Part shown: positions 9,369-17,481 of the stretch, in pieces
Layout of the letters: every line of letters starts with the position of its first letter
Numbering within the stretch: position 1 is the first letter of the stretch
Source: an uncultured Saprospiraceae bacterium
GTDB lineage: Bacteria > Bacteroidota > Bacteroidia > Chitinophagales > Saprospiraceae
Direction: 5' to 3'
NCBI GenBank assembly: GCA_937921555.1
Contig: CAKZUV010000191.1
Span: 1-34,767 of the forward strand
Length of the DNA stretch: 34,767 nt
Notes under the pieces: generated by a model
The model's input: only the letters and a program-made list of their open reading frames with translations
Databases searched by the model: none
What the model was told of the DNA's origin: nothing
Program-made: the position numbers and the translations under genes

Positions 9369-9379
9369 AGTACAAGATG
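9369..9379 (+). promoter_or_regulatory. Weak operator-like site before the second lyase
   Basis: AGTACAAGATG, two bases off the AGTACAGGATA core, about 45 bp before the ATG at 9424. It is in the short 69-bp gap after the first lyase. The second gene could also be co-transcribed with the first, so this is a weak call. Confidence 0.2.
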
Positions 9380-9423
9380 CTCAGGAATGTTAAATAAAGT
9401 ACACCCAAACATATTCTAAAAAC

Positions 9424-11661
9424 ATGAAAAACATTACAATTATTTATTTATTAGTTTTTTGTTTTACGCTCTTTTCACCTTTTTTAACAGCGCAAGACGC
9501 ACCACCTTCTACTGGTGTTTTCAGGTTGCAAAATGTTGCTACCGGACAATACTTAACAACTGGGGGAGGAAGTAGTCAGCCTGTCACCATGTCCGCTGCC
9601 GGAGATGCTCAAAATACACACTGGACGTTTGTAGAAAGTGGAGCATTTTATAATATAGATAGTGAAAGTGTAACTGGTGGTACTGGCATACTGCGTGCAC
9701 CAGGTACTGGTGGGCCGGGAGGCCCTTTTGTTGTTGTAAGTACGACGAAAGCGCCGCCAGCAACGGATACCGATAAAACGTGGACCATATATCATAACGC
9801 AACAGAAGACTCCTACAGATTTGAGTCAAGGACGGCAGGAAGATTTATGTATCATGAAGACAATGGAACGGTAACCCATATTGCCGCCCCGGATACGGAT
9901 GATAGAAGTAATTGGAAACTCATTCCTTTTGTACCGGTCGCACCCGATGAAGATACGAACCCGGATTTAAGTTGTCCGGCTTCCGGTGAATTTCAAAACG
10001 ACAATACCCGGGTTGTTGATATTCCAAACGCGGTTAATGTGGGAACTGCGGATGACAGAACTTGTTATGCAGATTACAGTGAAAGTTTTGTTTATGGCCA
10101 AACCTGGGGTGTTTATAATATTACTGACGGATCTAATCATTGGGATGCACCCAATACCTTACAACCCAGAATTGAGCGTTCATTGCCCCGGTCCGTTGAG
10201 ACAGGCGTAGGAAGTTATGCAAGATTTACAGGTACTTTAAGAATTCTTGAAGCCGGTGACACGGCAGGAACCAACGACGATGGTACCTATCTTATGCAAG
10301 CTAAAGGAAAGCACACCGGTGGTGGTGGTCCGGCAGATCCTGCGATCTGTTTGTATTTAGCTATGCCAGTGTATGGTGATGACGGTAATGGCAATCAGGT
10401 ACAAGTATCTTTTGATATTGTCAGAGAACAAATCACTTATCGAGGAGGATCAGGGACTGATGGAAGAACCATTGTTTTTCTTAAAAATGTTCTGAAAGAT
10501 GAAATAGTAGATATTGAATTAGAGGTAGGTTTTAGAGCAGATCCTGACAATCCAAATTTAAAAGTACATTATGCGGATATAGTAATTGGTGGCGAAGCCT
10601 TTAACTGGAATATTCCCGAGCCGGAAAGAGGGCTGGAATCCGGTATCAGATATGGGGCCTATCGTGTAAAAGGAGGCAGAGCTCAAATGAGATGGGCAAA
10701 TACGACTTACGAAAAAGTAGAAGTAGTTGACAATTCAGGCAGTGATATTGTTAGATTACAAAATTGTGCGACCGGACAATTCTTAACCGCTGCCGGAGGA
10801 GGTGGTCAGCCGGTCACCATGTCCGGTGCCGGAGAGGCTCCAAATACACATTGGACACTTGTAGAAAGTGGAGCATATCACAATATAGATAGTGAAAGTC
10901 AAACTGGTGGTACTGGCATACTCCGTGCACCAGGTGCTGGTGGGCCGGGAGGGGCTTTTGTTGTTGTAAGCACGACAAAAGCGCCGCCAGCAACCGATAC
11001 CGATAAAACGTGGACGGTACATTATGACGCAACTACTGATACCTACAGATTTGAATCCAGAACCGCTGGCAGATTTTTGTATGAAAATCCAGATGGAACA
11101 GTAACACATTCCGCAGTTCCGGCAACTGATAACAGAAGCGTATGGAAAGCTGTATCCATAAACACAGCACTACCGCTTGACTTTATTAGTTTTAAAGGTC
11201 AGGCCATAAAGACCGGTACTCAATTAAACTGGGAAATTGCCAACGAAATAAACAATAGTTATTTTGAAATATTAAAAGGTAATGATCTTAATGAATTTCA
11301 AAGTATTGGACGTGTTAGAAATGAAACGGGACAAAATTACTATCAGTTTTTAGATCAACAGATTACTAATCAAACCAGCTACTATAAAATAAAACAGGTA
11401 GATTTTGATGGTCAATTTAGTTTTTCTAAAATTATAAGTGTTAAATCTAACGCGGAATCCTTAGTTTTATATCCCAACCCGGTTAGACAAAATGAAGATT
11501 TTACTATTGAAAGCCAGGAAGGGAGCTACCAAATATTTAATTCAAAAGGTATACTTCTAAAAAGTGGTACGGAAAAGACAATAAAAATGGATTTAGAAAA
11601 AGGAGTCTACTTCTTAATAGAAAACAATAGTGCTCAAATTGAAAAATTTATTGTTTACTAA
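9424..11661 (+). CDS. T9SS-secreted jelly-roll lyase paralogue with two trefoil-like modules (candidate PL28-like)
   Basis: 745 aa. Signal peptide 1-24 (FLTAQ). Residues 31-168 are trefoil-like module 1. About 172-433 is the jelly-roll domain, closely similar to that of the previous gene ([40 protein letters not shown]). Residues 442-577 are module 2. About 582-674 is a fibronectin-like linker common before sorting tails ([22 protein letters not shown]), and 678-745 a T9SS tail nearly identical to the neighbour's ([17 protein letters not shown]). It differs from the 521-aa paralogue by an added N-terminal module and the linker, so it arose by duplication with domain shuffling. Same proposed function: endolytic cleavage of a uronate-containing sulfated polymer, with extra binding capacity. 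Lyase family assignment is inferred. Confidence 0.65.
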   Translation: MKNITIIYLLVFCFTLFSPFLTAQDAPPSTGVFRLQNVATGQYLTTGGGSSQPVTMSAAGDAQNTHWTFVESGAFYNIDSESVTGGTGILRAPGTGGPGGPFVVVSTTKAPPATDTDKTWTIYHNATEDSYRFESRTAGRFMYHEDNGTVTHIAAPDTDDRSNWKLIPFVPVAPDEDTNPDLSCPASGEFQNDNTRVVDIPNAVNVGTADDRTCYADYSESFVYGQTWGVYNITDGSNHWDAPNTLQPRIERSLPRSVETGVGSYARFTGTLRILEAGDTAGTNDDGTYLMQAKGKHTGGGGPADPAICLYLAMPVYGDDGNGNQVQVSFDIVREQITYRGGSGTDGRTIVFLKNVLKDEIVDIELEVGFRADPDNPNLKVHYADIVIGGEAFNWNIPEPERGLESGIRYGAYRVKGGRAQMRWANTTYEKVEVVDNSGSDIVRLQNCATGQFLTAAGGGGQPVTMSGAGEAPNTHWTLVESGAYHNIDSESQTGGTGILRAPGAGGPGGAFVVVSTTKAPPATDTDKTWTVHYDATTDTYRFESRTAGRFLYENPDGTVTHSAVPATDNRSVWKAVSINTALPLDFISFKGQAIKTGTQLNWEIANEINNSYFEILKGNDLNEFQSIGRVRNETGQNYYQFLDQQITNQTSYYKIKQVDFDGQFSFSKIISVKSNAESLVLYPNPVRQNEDFTIESQEGSYQIFNSKGILLKSGTEKTIKMDLEKGVYFLIENNSAQIEKFIVY

Positions 11662-11678
11662 CCTCAGATGCGATACAG

Positions 11679-11788
11679 TTAACCGGTAGATGAGTTAATC
11701 AGTGTCCCGCTAAACCTGCCTTTGCTGGATTTCCTGCAGCAGGCGTGTTCATCCGAGGCAGCGTGTCGGTGAATTCTTATTGATTAAA
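11679..11788. repeat. Dispersed intergenic repeat, copy 2 with extra hairpin
   Basis: Matches 2089-2166 on both sides of about 30 extra bases (roughly 11714-11744). Those bases begin CCTGC and end GCAGG and so can fold back. The CCGAGG hairpin arm of copy 1 is present but its partner is mutated here. It begins 18 bp after the stop of the second lyase. Confidence 0.65.
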
Positions 11789-11883
11789 TTTATTTGAGTA
11801 CGTGACAAATTGGAGGATCTGTGTATTTTTATTGTTAGTTAGCCAGTTTGCTGTTAATTGTTGGCTTCCCTCGCCCGCGGTAA

Positions 11884-12267
11884 AGAAAGCTCCACTCACC
11901 AAATCAGAAAGAAAGAACACCACTCTATTCTAGTATTTATTCCGATTTAAGAGAAGATACTTTTGAAGGGGGGGGGCAACCTTTAGAGTCTGGATATACT
12001 TATGAATTTTGTAATTGTCCGGCTTGCTTAGAGATAGTTATAAGGAGGTATTACTGGAATGATTTGATAGGTGGTGAAGTAGATAAGGTTACCTATGAAA
12101 TAATTTTCCCCAGAGGTGCAAAATCTTCTAAGGGACTACCATCAAATATTCAAAAAGCATACGACGCAGCAATGTTTGTTCTGACAATAACAATTAGTCC
12201 AATCTCGATTTCACAAGATTATCTAAATGGAGTAATGAATCATGCAGATCATTATACAGGAATGTAG
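11884..12267 (+). pseudogene. Remnant of a DUF4145-like gene
   Basis: One frame is open from after a TAA at 11881 to a TAG at 12265, but the first ATG is at 12064, well inside the similarity. The translation has a knuckle-like CNCPAC, then IIFPRG, LPSNIQKAYDAA and an ISPISI segment. This order (Cys pair, short YP/FP stretch, LP..I...Y..A) recalls DUF4145 proteins. The usual downstream helical part is missing. In another frame just after the stop, coding-like peptides (GVSLALLGAVIW, then SDENIEVRQYAGIPANII) are interrupted by stops. A nine-G run lies at 11968-11976. I read it as a degraded, start-less gene unrelated to the PUL; a short expressed protein from 12064 (67 aa) is possible but unlikely. 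Confidence 0.4.
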
Positions 12268-12475
12268 AAGGAGTCTCTTTAGCTTTGCTTGGAGCTGTAA
12301 TATGGTAGTCAGATGAAAATATAGAAGTACGTCAATACGCTGGTATCCCAGCAAACATCATTTGAGTTTAGGTAAGAGGGAATAGATAAGGAAGGAACGT
12401 TAAAATAAAAAAAATGATCCTACACGGCAATTCGATTTTACTCAAATTTAAACCATATAGAACCATTTTTTAGCA

Positions 12476-12530
12476 TTAGATAATAAGCGCACGTTTAAAT
12501 AAATTTTAAACTAGCGCTAAAAATTATCTA
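12476..12530 (-). terminator. Long imperfect hairpin after susD
   Basis: Arms TTAGATAATAAGCGC (12476-12490) and GCGCTAAAAATTATCTA (12514-12530) pair with a small bulge, and an inner stem GTTTAAA/TTTAAAC extends it. It lies about 40 bp past the susD stop, as expected of a susCD transcript end. No clear T run follows on the minus strand, so the termination role is tentative. Confidence 0.45.
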
Positions 12531-12571
12531 GTATAGTATAGTTAGCATCTGTTTAGTTCTTCAATTTCATT

Positions 12572-14149
12572 TTATCTATAACCATTGTTGGTCGGATCAG
12601 ATTCCAGCAGGTTAGGATTCAACTGTAGTTCCTGTAAAGGGATCGGAAGTAAAACGTGGTGAGGTCTGATATTCACGTTCGGTTGCCAGAAACGAAATTC
12701 CAGATTTTGCACTACATCCAATAAAATCCCCCATCTGATCAGGTCGTATCTTCGGTGCGCTTCGGCAGCTAACTCCCATTTACGTTCATCATAAATTGCT
12801 TCTCTGAATCCTTGTTGGCTAAGACCTCTGATGGCCTCTGCTTCTTCCACGGTTGCAAAAGCACGTTCTCTAACCGCTCTGATATATTCAAAAGCATCGT
12901 CAGGATTCCCACCAGATCTTTCATTTTCACACTCAGCGGCCATCAAATGTACATCTGCCATACGAAATACCAATCTGTTATCTGAGTGATTAAAACGTGG
13001 AGAAGTTTCCAGGTCTAAATTCCAGAATTTAGCCATGTATGGAAAAACCAAATCAAATCCTAAATAATTATCTACAATATTCAATTCTCTTCTTAAATCA
13101 TTCATCGGGAATTTTTCCGCAAAATCTTTGGAAGCAACTTGCAGACCGGTACCATTAAAGGCCTGACCATTCTCAGCTAAGGCAGCCGCCAATGCATCTC
13201 TTTCGTTTGTATTCAATGGTTCATCTCTTAAACGAGGATTGAACATACTAGGTCTCCAACTATTATTACCAGCGAAAGCTCTACCTGGAAATGCGGGGTC
13301 AAATATTCCTTCTATGTCTTTTGCAAAATCTAAAGACCAGATAATCTCATCGTTATATTCATTTAAAGGATCAAAAACTTCCGCATAGGTTGGTAATAAG
13401 GAATGAGGCGACTCATTAATAATCTCCAAACACTTATCCAAACCTGCTTGCCAGTCTTGTTGTTTCATGTAAATTTTTGCTTCAACTATCGCTGCGGCCC
13501 ATTTTGAAGCCCGGCCTCGATCAGCTCCCGTGTAGGAGTCTTGCAGATTAGCTTGTGCAAATCGCAAATCTGCCAATACCCCTTCTATGATCGTTGCTTC
13601 GTCCGTTCTTCCTAATGAACCGATTTCTTCTAACGTAAGTACATCTGTGTAATACGGTGCATCTCCCCAGAGATTGGTAATATGCCAATAACATAAAGCC
13701 CGAATAAAAGTAGCATCCGCAATAATATCTGTTGCTGCTGCTTCCGATATCCCCTCATTACCAGTTACCCTGGCAATGATTGTATTTGTATTCAGAATTA
13801 CACGGTAGAGATCCTTCCAAGTATCTGACACACTCATTTTCTGAACCGATACATCCGCCAGGGCTTCATTCAGAGAGTAATTTCCAATGGGCTCTACGAA
13901 ATTGGCAGAACGATTGGGTTCGATAATGTCCGCACCATTATCATAAAAATGATCCAATCCAACCTGACCGTAGATAGAATTATTTTTTAGAATGGCGTAC
14001 ACACCATTAATTGCTTGTCTGGCATCATTTTCAGATGCGAAAAAAGTTTCTGGAGAAACTAGCGCTCTTGGATCCTCTTCCAGGAAATCACTACATCCAA
14101 AAAGAGACAGGATCATGAACGCGCCGAAAAGTATTTTTTTATTTATCAT
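12572..14149 (-). CDS. susD: SusD/RagB-family glycan-binding outer-membrane lipoprotein
   Basis: 525 aa, the usual size for the family. It starts MINKKILFGAFMILSLFGC, a lipoprotein signal with Cys at 19, followed by SDFLEEDPRALVSPETFF and a run typical of SusD N-termini (NDARQAINGVYAIL). The helical TPR-like middle and the C-terminal RRYDLIRWG motif are present. SusD proteins sit on the cell surface as the lid of the SusC transporter and bind released oligosaccharides. It starts 12 bp after the susC stop, so the two are co-transcribed. Given the enzymes opposite, the likely ligand is an ulvan-type sulfated oligosaccharide; that is inferred. Confidence 0.95.
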   Translation of the reverse strand: MINKKILFGAFMILSLFGCSDFLEEDPRALVSPETFFASENDARQAINGVYAILKNNSIYGQVGLDHFYDNGADIIEPNRSANFVEPIGNYSLNEALADVSVQKMSVSDTWKDLYRVILNTNTIIARVTGNEGISEAAATDIIADATFIRALCYWHITNLWGDAPYYTDVLTLEEIGSLGRTDEATIIEGVLADLRFAQANLQDSYTGADRGRASKWAAAIVEAKIYMKQQDWQAGLDKCLEIINESPHSLLPTYAEVFDPLNEYNDEIIWSLDFAKDIEGIFDPAFPGRAFAGNNSWRPSMFNPRLRDEPLNTNERDALAAALAENGQAFNGTGLQVASKDFAEKFPMNDLRRELNIVDNYLGFDLVFPYMAKFWNLDLETSPRFNHSDNRLVFRMADVHLMAAECENERSGGNPDDAFEYIRAVRERAFATVEEAEAIRGLSQQGFREAIYDERKWELAAEAHRRYDLIRWGILLDVVQNLEFRFWQPNVNIRPHHVLLPIPLQELQLNPNLLESDPTNNGYR

Positions 14150-14161
14150 TTTTATTTATTT

Positions 14162-17100
14162 TTAAAAAGTTGCATTTAAACCAAATGTTAAAACTCTTGG
14201 ATTTGGATATTCACCATCCGCATAACCTTGCGCAATATTACCCAGCCCATTTCTTCCAAAACGACTGGTCTCCGGATCAATTAATCTAAAGTTAGAAACT
14301 AATAAAAGATTTGTTCCGGTAAAGTAAATCGTTGCATTTGAAATACCTTTTATGGCATCTGGTGCAAAATTATAAGCTAGTCTAACGGTCTTTAACCGAA
14401 TGTGTGATCCATCCTCGACAAATAACGTATTACTTAAATTATTGGTAATCGCATCCGATCCTGCTCTTGGAATATCGGAAGTAGGATTTTCTTCTGTCCA
14501 ACGATTCGCCAGATCCGCAAATTTTGTGGTCTCTCCCCGGTTAAAGAAATGATTACGCATCCTTAGGTTATACATCTCATTTCCAACCGTACCTTGAAAG
14601 TAAAAGGAAAAATCAAAGTTTTTATACGAAAACGTATTTTCAAAACCAAAAATCAAATCCGGCGTAGGATCTCCTAAAACAACATTGTCCTCCGTTGAAA
14701 TAATTCCGTCACCATTCAAATCTTCGTACCTCGGGCCTCCCACCACTTGAGAAGTTAAACCAGATGCATCAATTTCTTCCTGACTTTTCCAGGTTCCTAA
14801 ATAGTTAACTCCGGTAAAAACAGGCACTGGCTGACCTACAATCAACCGGGTATTTCCCGAACCAATGATTGGATCGACCACCACATCAATAAATTCAGCC
14901 CCACCGAGATCCAAAATTTTATTGTTGTTAGACGACAAGGTAACGGTGGACATCCAGGTAAAAGCCTTACCCGTAATATTTCTTGAAGTTAAAAGAAACT
15001 CCCATCCTTTATTTTCTAAAGATCCAATATTTTGTAATTGGCTGGTAAAACCAGTCTGTCTCGGAATAGCAACATCCAGCAGCAAATCTTCCGTTTTCTT
15101 CGCGTAATAATTTATTTCTGTAAAAATTCTCCCTTTTAATAAAGAAGCTTCCAGTGCTATATCAAACGAACGGGTTGTCTCCCATTGTAAGTTTGGATTA
15201 GAAGGTCTACCAATCGTTAAACCTGGCACTTCCTGGCCATTAAGGGTCGTATTGGCTTCGGTTAACAATCCAAGTGTCCGGTAAGGACCAATGGCCTGGT
15301 TACCCGCTTTTCCAAGACTAGCTCTTAATTTCAGGTCTTCAAAAACATTCTGGTTTTGCATAAATCCTTCTTCAGTGATTTTCCACGCAGCAGCTATCGA
15401 TGGATAAAATTCGTATTTATTTCCCGGAGCGAAAACAGAACTACCATCTGTTCTTCCAACTACGGTAAACAGATATTTGTCTTTCAGCGTATAATTTATT
15501 CTTCCGAAGAAAGAAGCAATTTGAAATCCATTAAAACCGCTGGTAATAACTGCTCGGGTAGGATCAGAAAATCCTAAATTGTTAAAACCCGTGGCATCAC
15601 TGGAAATACCAAATGCTGACGCTAATGATCTTTCGGTTTGTACTTGCTGAAAAGAAGCACCAGCTAAGGCCGTGATACTGTGGTCTGCCCCAAAATCAGA
15701 GGAATACTGTATCGTATTTTCATTATTCCATCCGACGCTTGCCACTGAATTTACACTTGCCTGTCCACCATCCGTTACACCGATGGCCAAATTACCTGGC
15801 AATTGGCTGGAGGTGAATCTATTTTGTCTGGTGTTATTAAATTCTGGATTAAACGTAGAACGAATGGTCCACTTTGGAGCCGGACTATATTCCAGATAAA
15901 CAGTAGCCAATAAATTATTGGTAAATGTTTCGTTTGTATTCAATGCTATATTTGCCAGCGGATTGGAGAATGGTGCACCAACCACTTCATTAAATCCATT
16001 AAAAGAACCATCGTCATTAAAGATAGGCTGGGTAGGAAGGGTGGCAAAAGCATTACCAAAACTTGCTACACCGTTATCCCGGTTTATTCTTGAATAATTA
16101 AATCTGAATCCTGCACTTAATTTATCATTTAATTTCAAGTCTAAATTGGATCGGAAAATGTATTTTTCAATACCCGTACTCTTAATCAGTCCATCCTGGT
16201 TAAAATAACCTAAGGAAGTATAATATTTAACTTTTCCACTTTCTGAGGAACCAGAAATAGAAAGGTCAGCATTGTACATAGGAGATGGATCCAGTAACTG
16301 GTCATACCAATCAATATCGGGATAAGTGGAAGGATCATCCGGAAATGGTTGTGCGGCTGCTCTGAACCGGGCACTTTCATTGGTAAAGGCAATTTGCTCT
16401 TCCTGAGAAAGCATATCCGGTAATTCCGGAATCAACTGTACTCCACTGTAGAGGTTCAGACTTACTTGTGGTACGCCCGCATTTAAACCGCCACCGCTTT
16501 TGGTGGTCAGCAAGACTACTCCATTGGCACCTCGCGAACCATAAATGGCAATTGAAGAGGCGTCTTTTAGTACTTCGAGTGACTGAATGTCATTGGCGTT
16601 GATGTTATTTAAGTTGAAATTTGTTCCAACTACGATACCATCTATCACCCAGAGCGGTTCATTACTTCCGGTAATTGAGTTACCCCCTCTCACCCGAATG
16701 GCTGTTGGCGCACCAGGGGAACCATTGGTCTGGGTAACCTGCACCCCGGCAGCTCGTCCTTGCAATGCCTGATCTACTCTTGATACCGGTACTTTGGCGA
16801 TGTCTTTGGCACTAATACTCGCAACGGAACCCGTCAGATCAGATTTCTTTTGTTTACCGTATCCCACTACCACCACTTCATCTAACAATTCTCCTTCCCG
16901 CAAAACGACATCAATGTTTGTTCTGCCTCCTATAATTTCTTCCACGTCTTGATAACCGGTGTAAGAAAAAAGAAGCACTTTTTCCCCCTCACCAAGGGTG
17001 ATGGAATAGTTACCATTAACATCTGTGGCAGTACCGATAGTGGTTCCTTTTTGGACAATATTTGCTCCGATTAAACCTTCACCGTCTACAGATTTGACGG

Positions 17101-17239
17101 TTCCGGTGATCTTTTCCTGAGCAAAAGACGTCATCCAAAAAGAACTACTGAAGAAGAGAAAAGCAAGAAATCTAATCCCAACGGTTCGATTGGGTTTTAT
17201 TCGTAATTTCCTCGTCCAACTTTTGTTGATTTTTCGCAT
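14162..17239 (-). CDS. susC: SusC/RagA-family TonB-dependent outer-membrane transporter
   Basis: 1025 aa. A long signal peptide ends near residue 40 (TSFA-QEK). Residues about 43-112 form the carboxypeptidase-regulatory-like domain (GTVKSVDGEGLIGANIVQKG). The TonB-box/linker EVVVVGYGKQ is at 121-130, then a plug domain with QALQGRAAGVQV and the PLWVIDGI motif. The rest is a 22-strand-type barrel ending PRVLTFGLNATF. It imports oligosaccharides with its SusD partner, powered by TonB-ExbBD. It is divergent from the GH2 gene across a 242-bp gap with an inverted pair of operator-like sites. The first one, closest to this gene, ends about 120 bp upstream of the start. Confidence 0.96.
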   Translation of the reverse strand: MRKINKSWTRKLRIKPNRTVGIRFLAFLFFSSSFWMTSFAQEKITGTVKSVDGEGLIGANIVQKGTTIGTATDVNGNYSITLGEGEKVLLFSYTGYQDVEEIIGGRTNIDVVLREGELLDEVVVVGYGKQKKSDLTGSVASISAKDIAKVPVSRVDQALQGRAAGVQVTQTNGSPGAPTAIRVRGGNSITGSNEPLWVIDGIVVGTNFNLNNINANDIQSLEVLKDASSIAIYGSRGANGVVLLTTKSGGGLNAGVPQVSLNLYSGVQLIPELPDMLSQEEQIAFTNESARFRAAAQPFPDDPSTYPDIDWYDQLLDPSPMYNADLSISGSSESGKVKYYTSLGYFNQDGLIKSTGIEKYIFRSNLDLKLNDKLSAGFRFNYSRINRDNGVASFGNAFATLPTQPIFNDDGSFNGFNEVVGAPFSNPLANIALNTNETFTNNLLATVYLEYSPAPKWTIRSTFNPEFNNTRQNRFTSSQLPGNLAIGVTDGGQASVNSVASVGWNNENTIQYSSDFGADHSITALAGASFQQVQTERSLASAFGISSDATGFNNLGFSDPTRAVITSGFNGFQIASFFGRINYTLKDKYLFTVVGRTDGSSVFAPGNKYEFYPSIAAAWKITEEGFMQNQNVFEDLKLRASLGKAGNQAIGPYRTLGLLTEANTTLNGQEVPGLTIGRPSNPNLQWETTRSFDIALEASLLKGRIFTEINYYAKKTEDLLLDVAIPRQTGFTSQLQNIGSLENKGWEFLLTSRNITGKAFTWMSTVTLSSNNNKILDLGGAEFIDVVVDPIIGSGNTRLIVGQPVPVFTGVNYLGTWKSQEEIDASGLTSQVVGGPRYEDLNGDGIISTEDNVVLGDPTPDLIFGFENTFSYKNFDFSFYFQGTVGNEMYNLRMRNHFFNRGETTKFADLANRWTEENPTSDIPRAGSDAITNNLSNTLFVEDGSHIRLKTVRLAYNFAPDAIKGISNATIYFTGTNLLLVSNFRLIDPETSRFGRNGLGNIAQGYADGEYPNPRVLTFGLNATF

Positions 17240-17357
17240 AATTAATAGTTTTAATTTTAAAAGATTTACCTATTTGTAATACAATACTTAACCCATTGCT
17301 TTATTTAAACAACCAAGGATAATTTTAAACAAAATTATATTAGCAGAATTAAACATC

Positions 17358-17404
17358 TATCCTGTACTGTCGGCTATATCCTTTTTGCAGGAGAGTACAG
17401 GATA
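17358..17404. promoter_or_regulatory. Inverted pair of operator-like sites between susC and GH2
   Basis: TATCCTGTACT (17358-17368) and AGTACAGGATA (17394-17404) are perfect 11-bp inverted repeats with a 25-base spacer. The same core lies before the two adhesins and the first lyase. One half faces susC and the other GH2, about 78 bp before the GH2 start. The likely role is coordinated control of the divergent units by one regulator. A terminator-like function is less likely because the spacer is long and the position is at two promoters. Confidence 0.65.
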
Positions 17405-17481
17405 GCATACACGATAAAAAAACCCAACTTCAATAATTATTTTTATTGATAAATCAGCAATGAAAAAATCATTTTACAAAA

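Larger units (their letters stand above)
11662..12571. other. Gene-poor region between lyase pair and susD
   Basis: 910 bp without an intact recognisable gene. It holds dispersed repeat copy 2 (11679-11788), a decayed DUF4145-like open frame (11884-12267) with a run of nine Gs, and a long hairpin just beyond susD (12476-12530). About 12270-12470 shows only traces of coding-like sequence broken by stops. Confidence 0.65.

Noticed and set aside
9553-11109. Several minus-strand frames opposite the lyase genes
   Set aside because: They recur at equivalent places opposite each copy of the trefoil-like module, so they are shadows of its codon pattern.
12064-12267. 67-aa protein as an independent small gene
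   Set aside because: The similarity to DUF4145 starts well upstream of its ATG in the same frame, so it is better read as part of a truncated gene.
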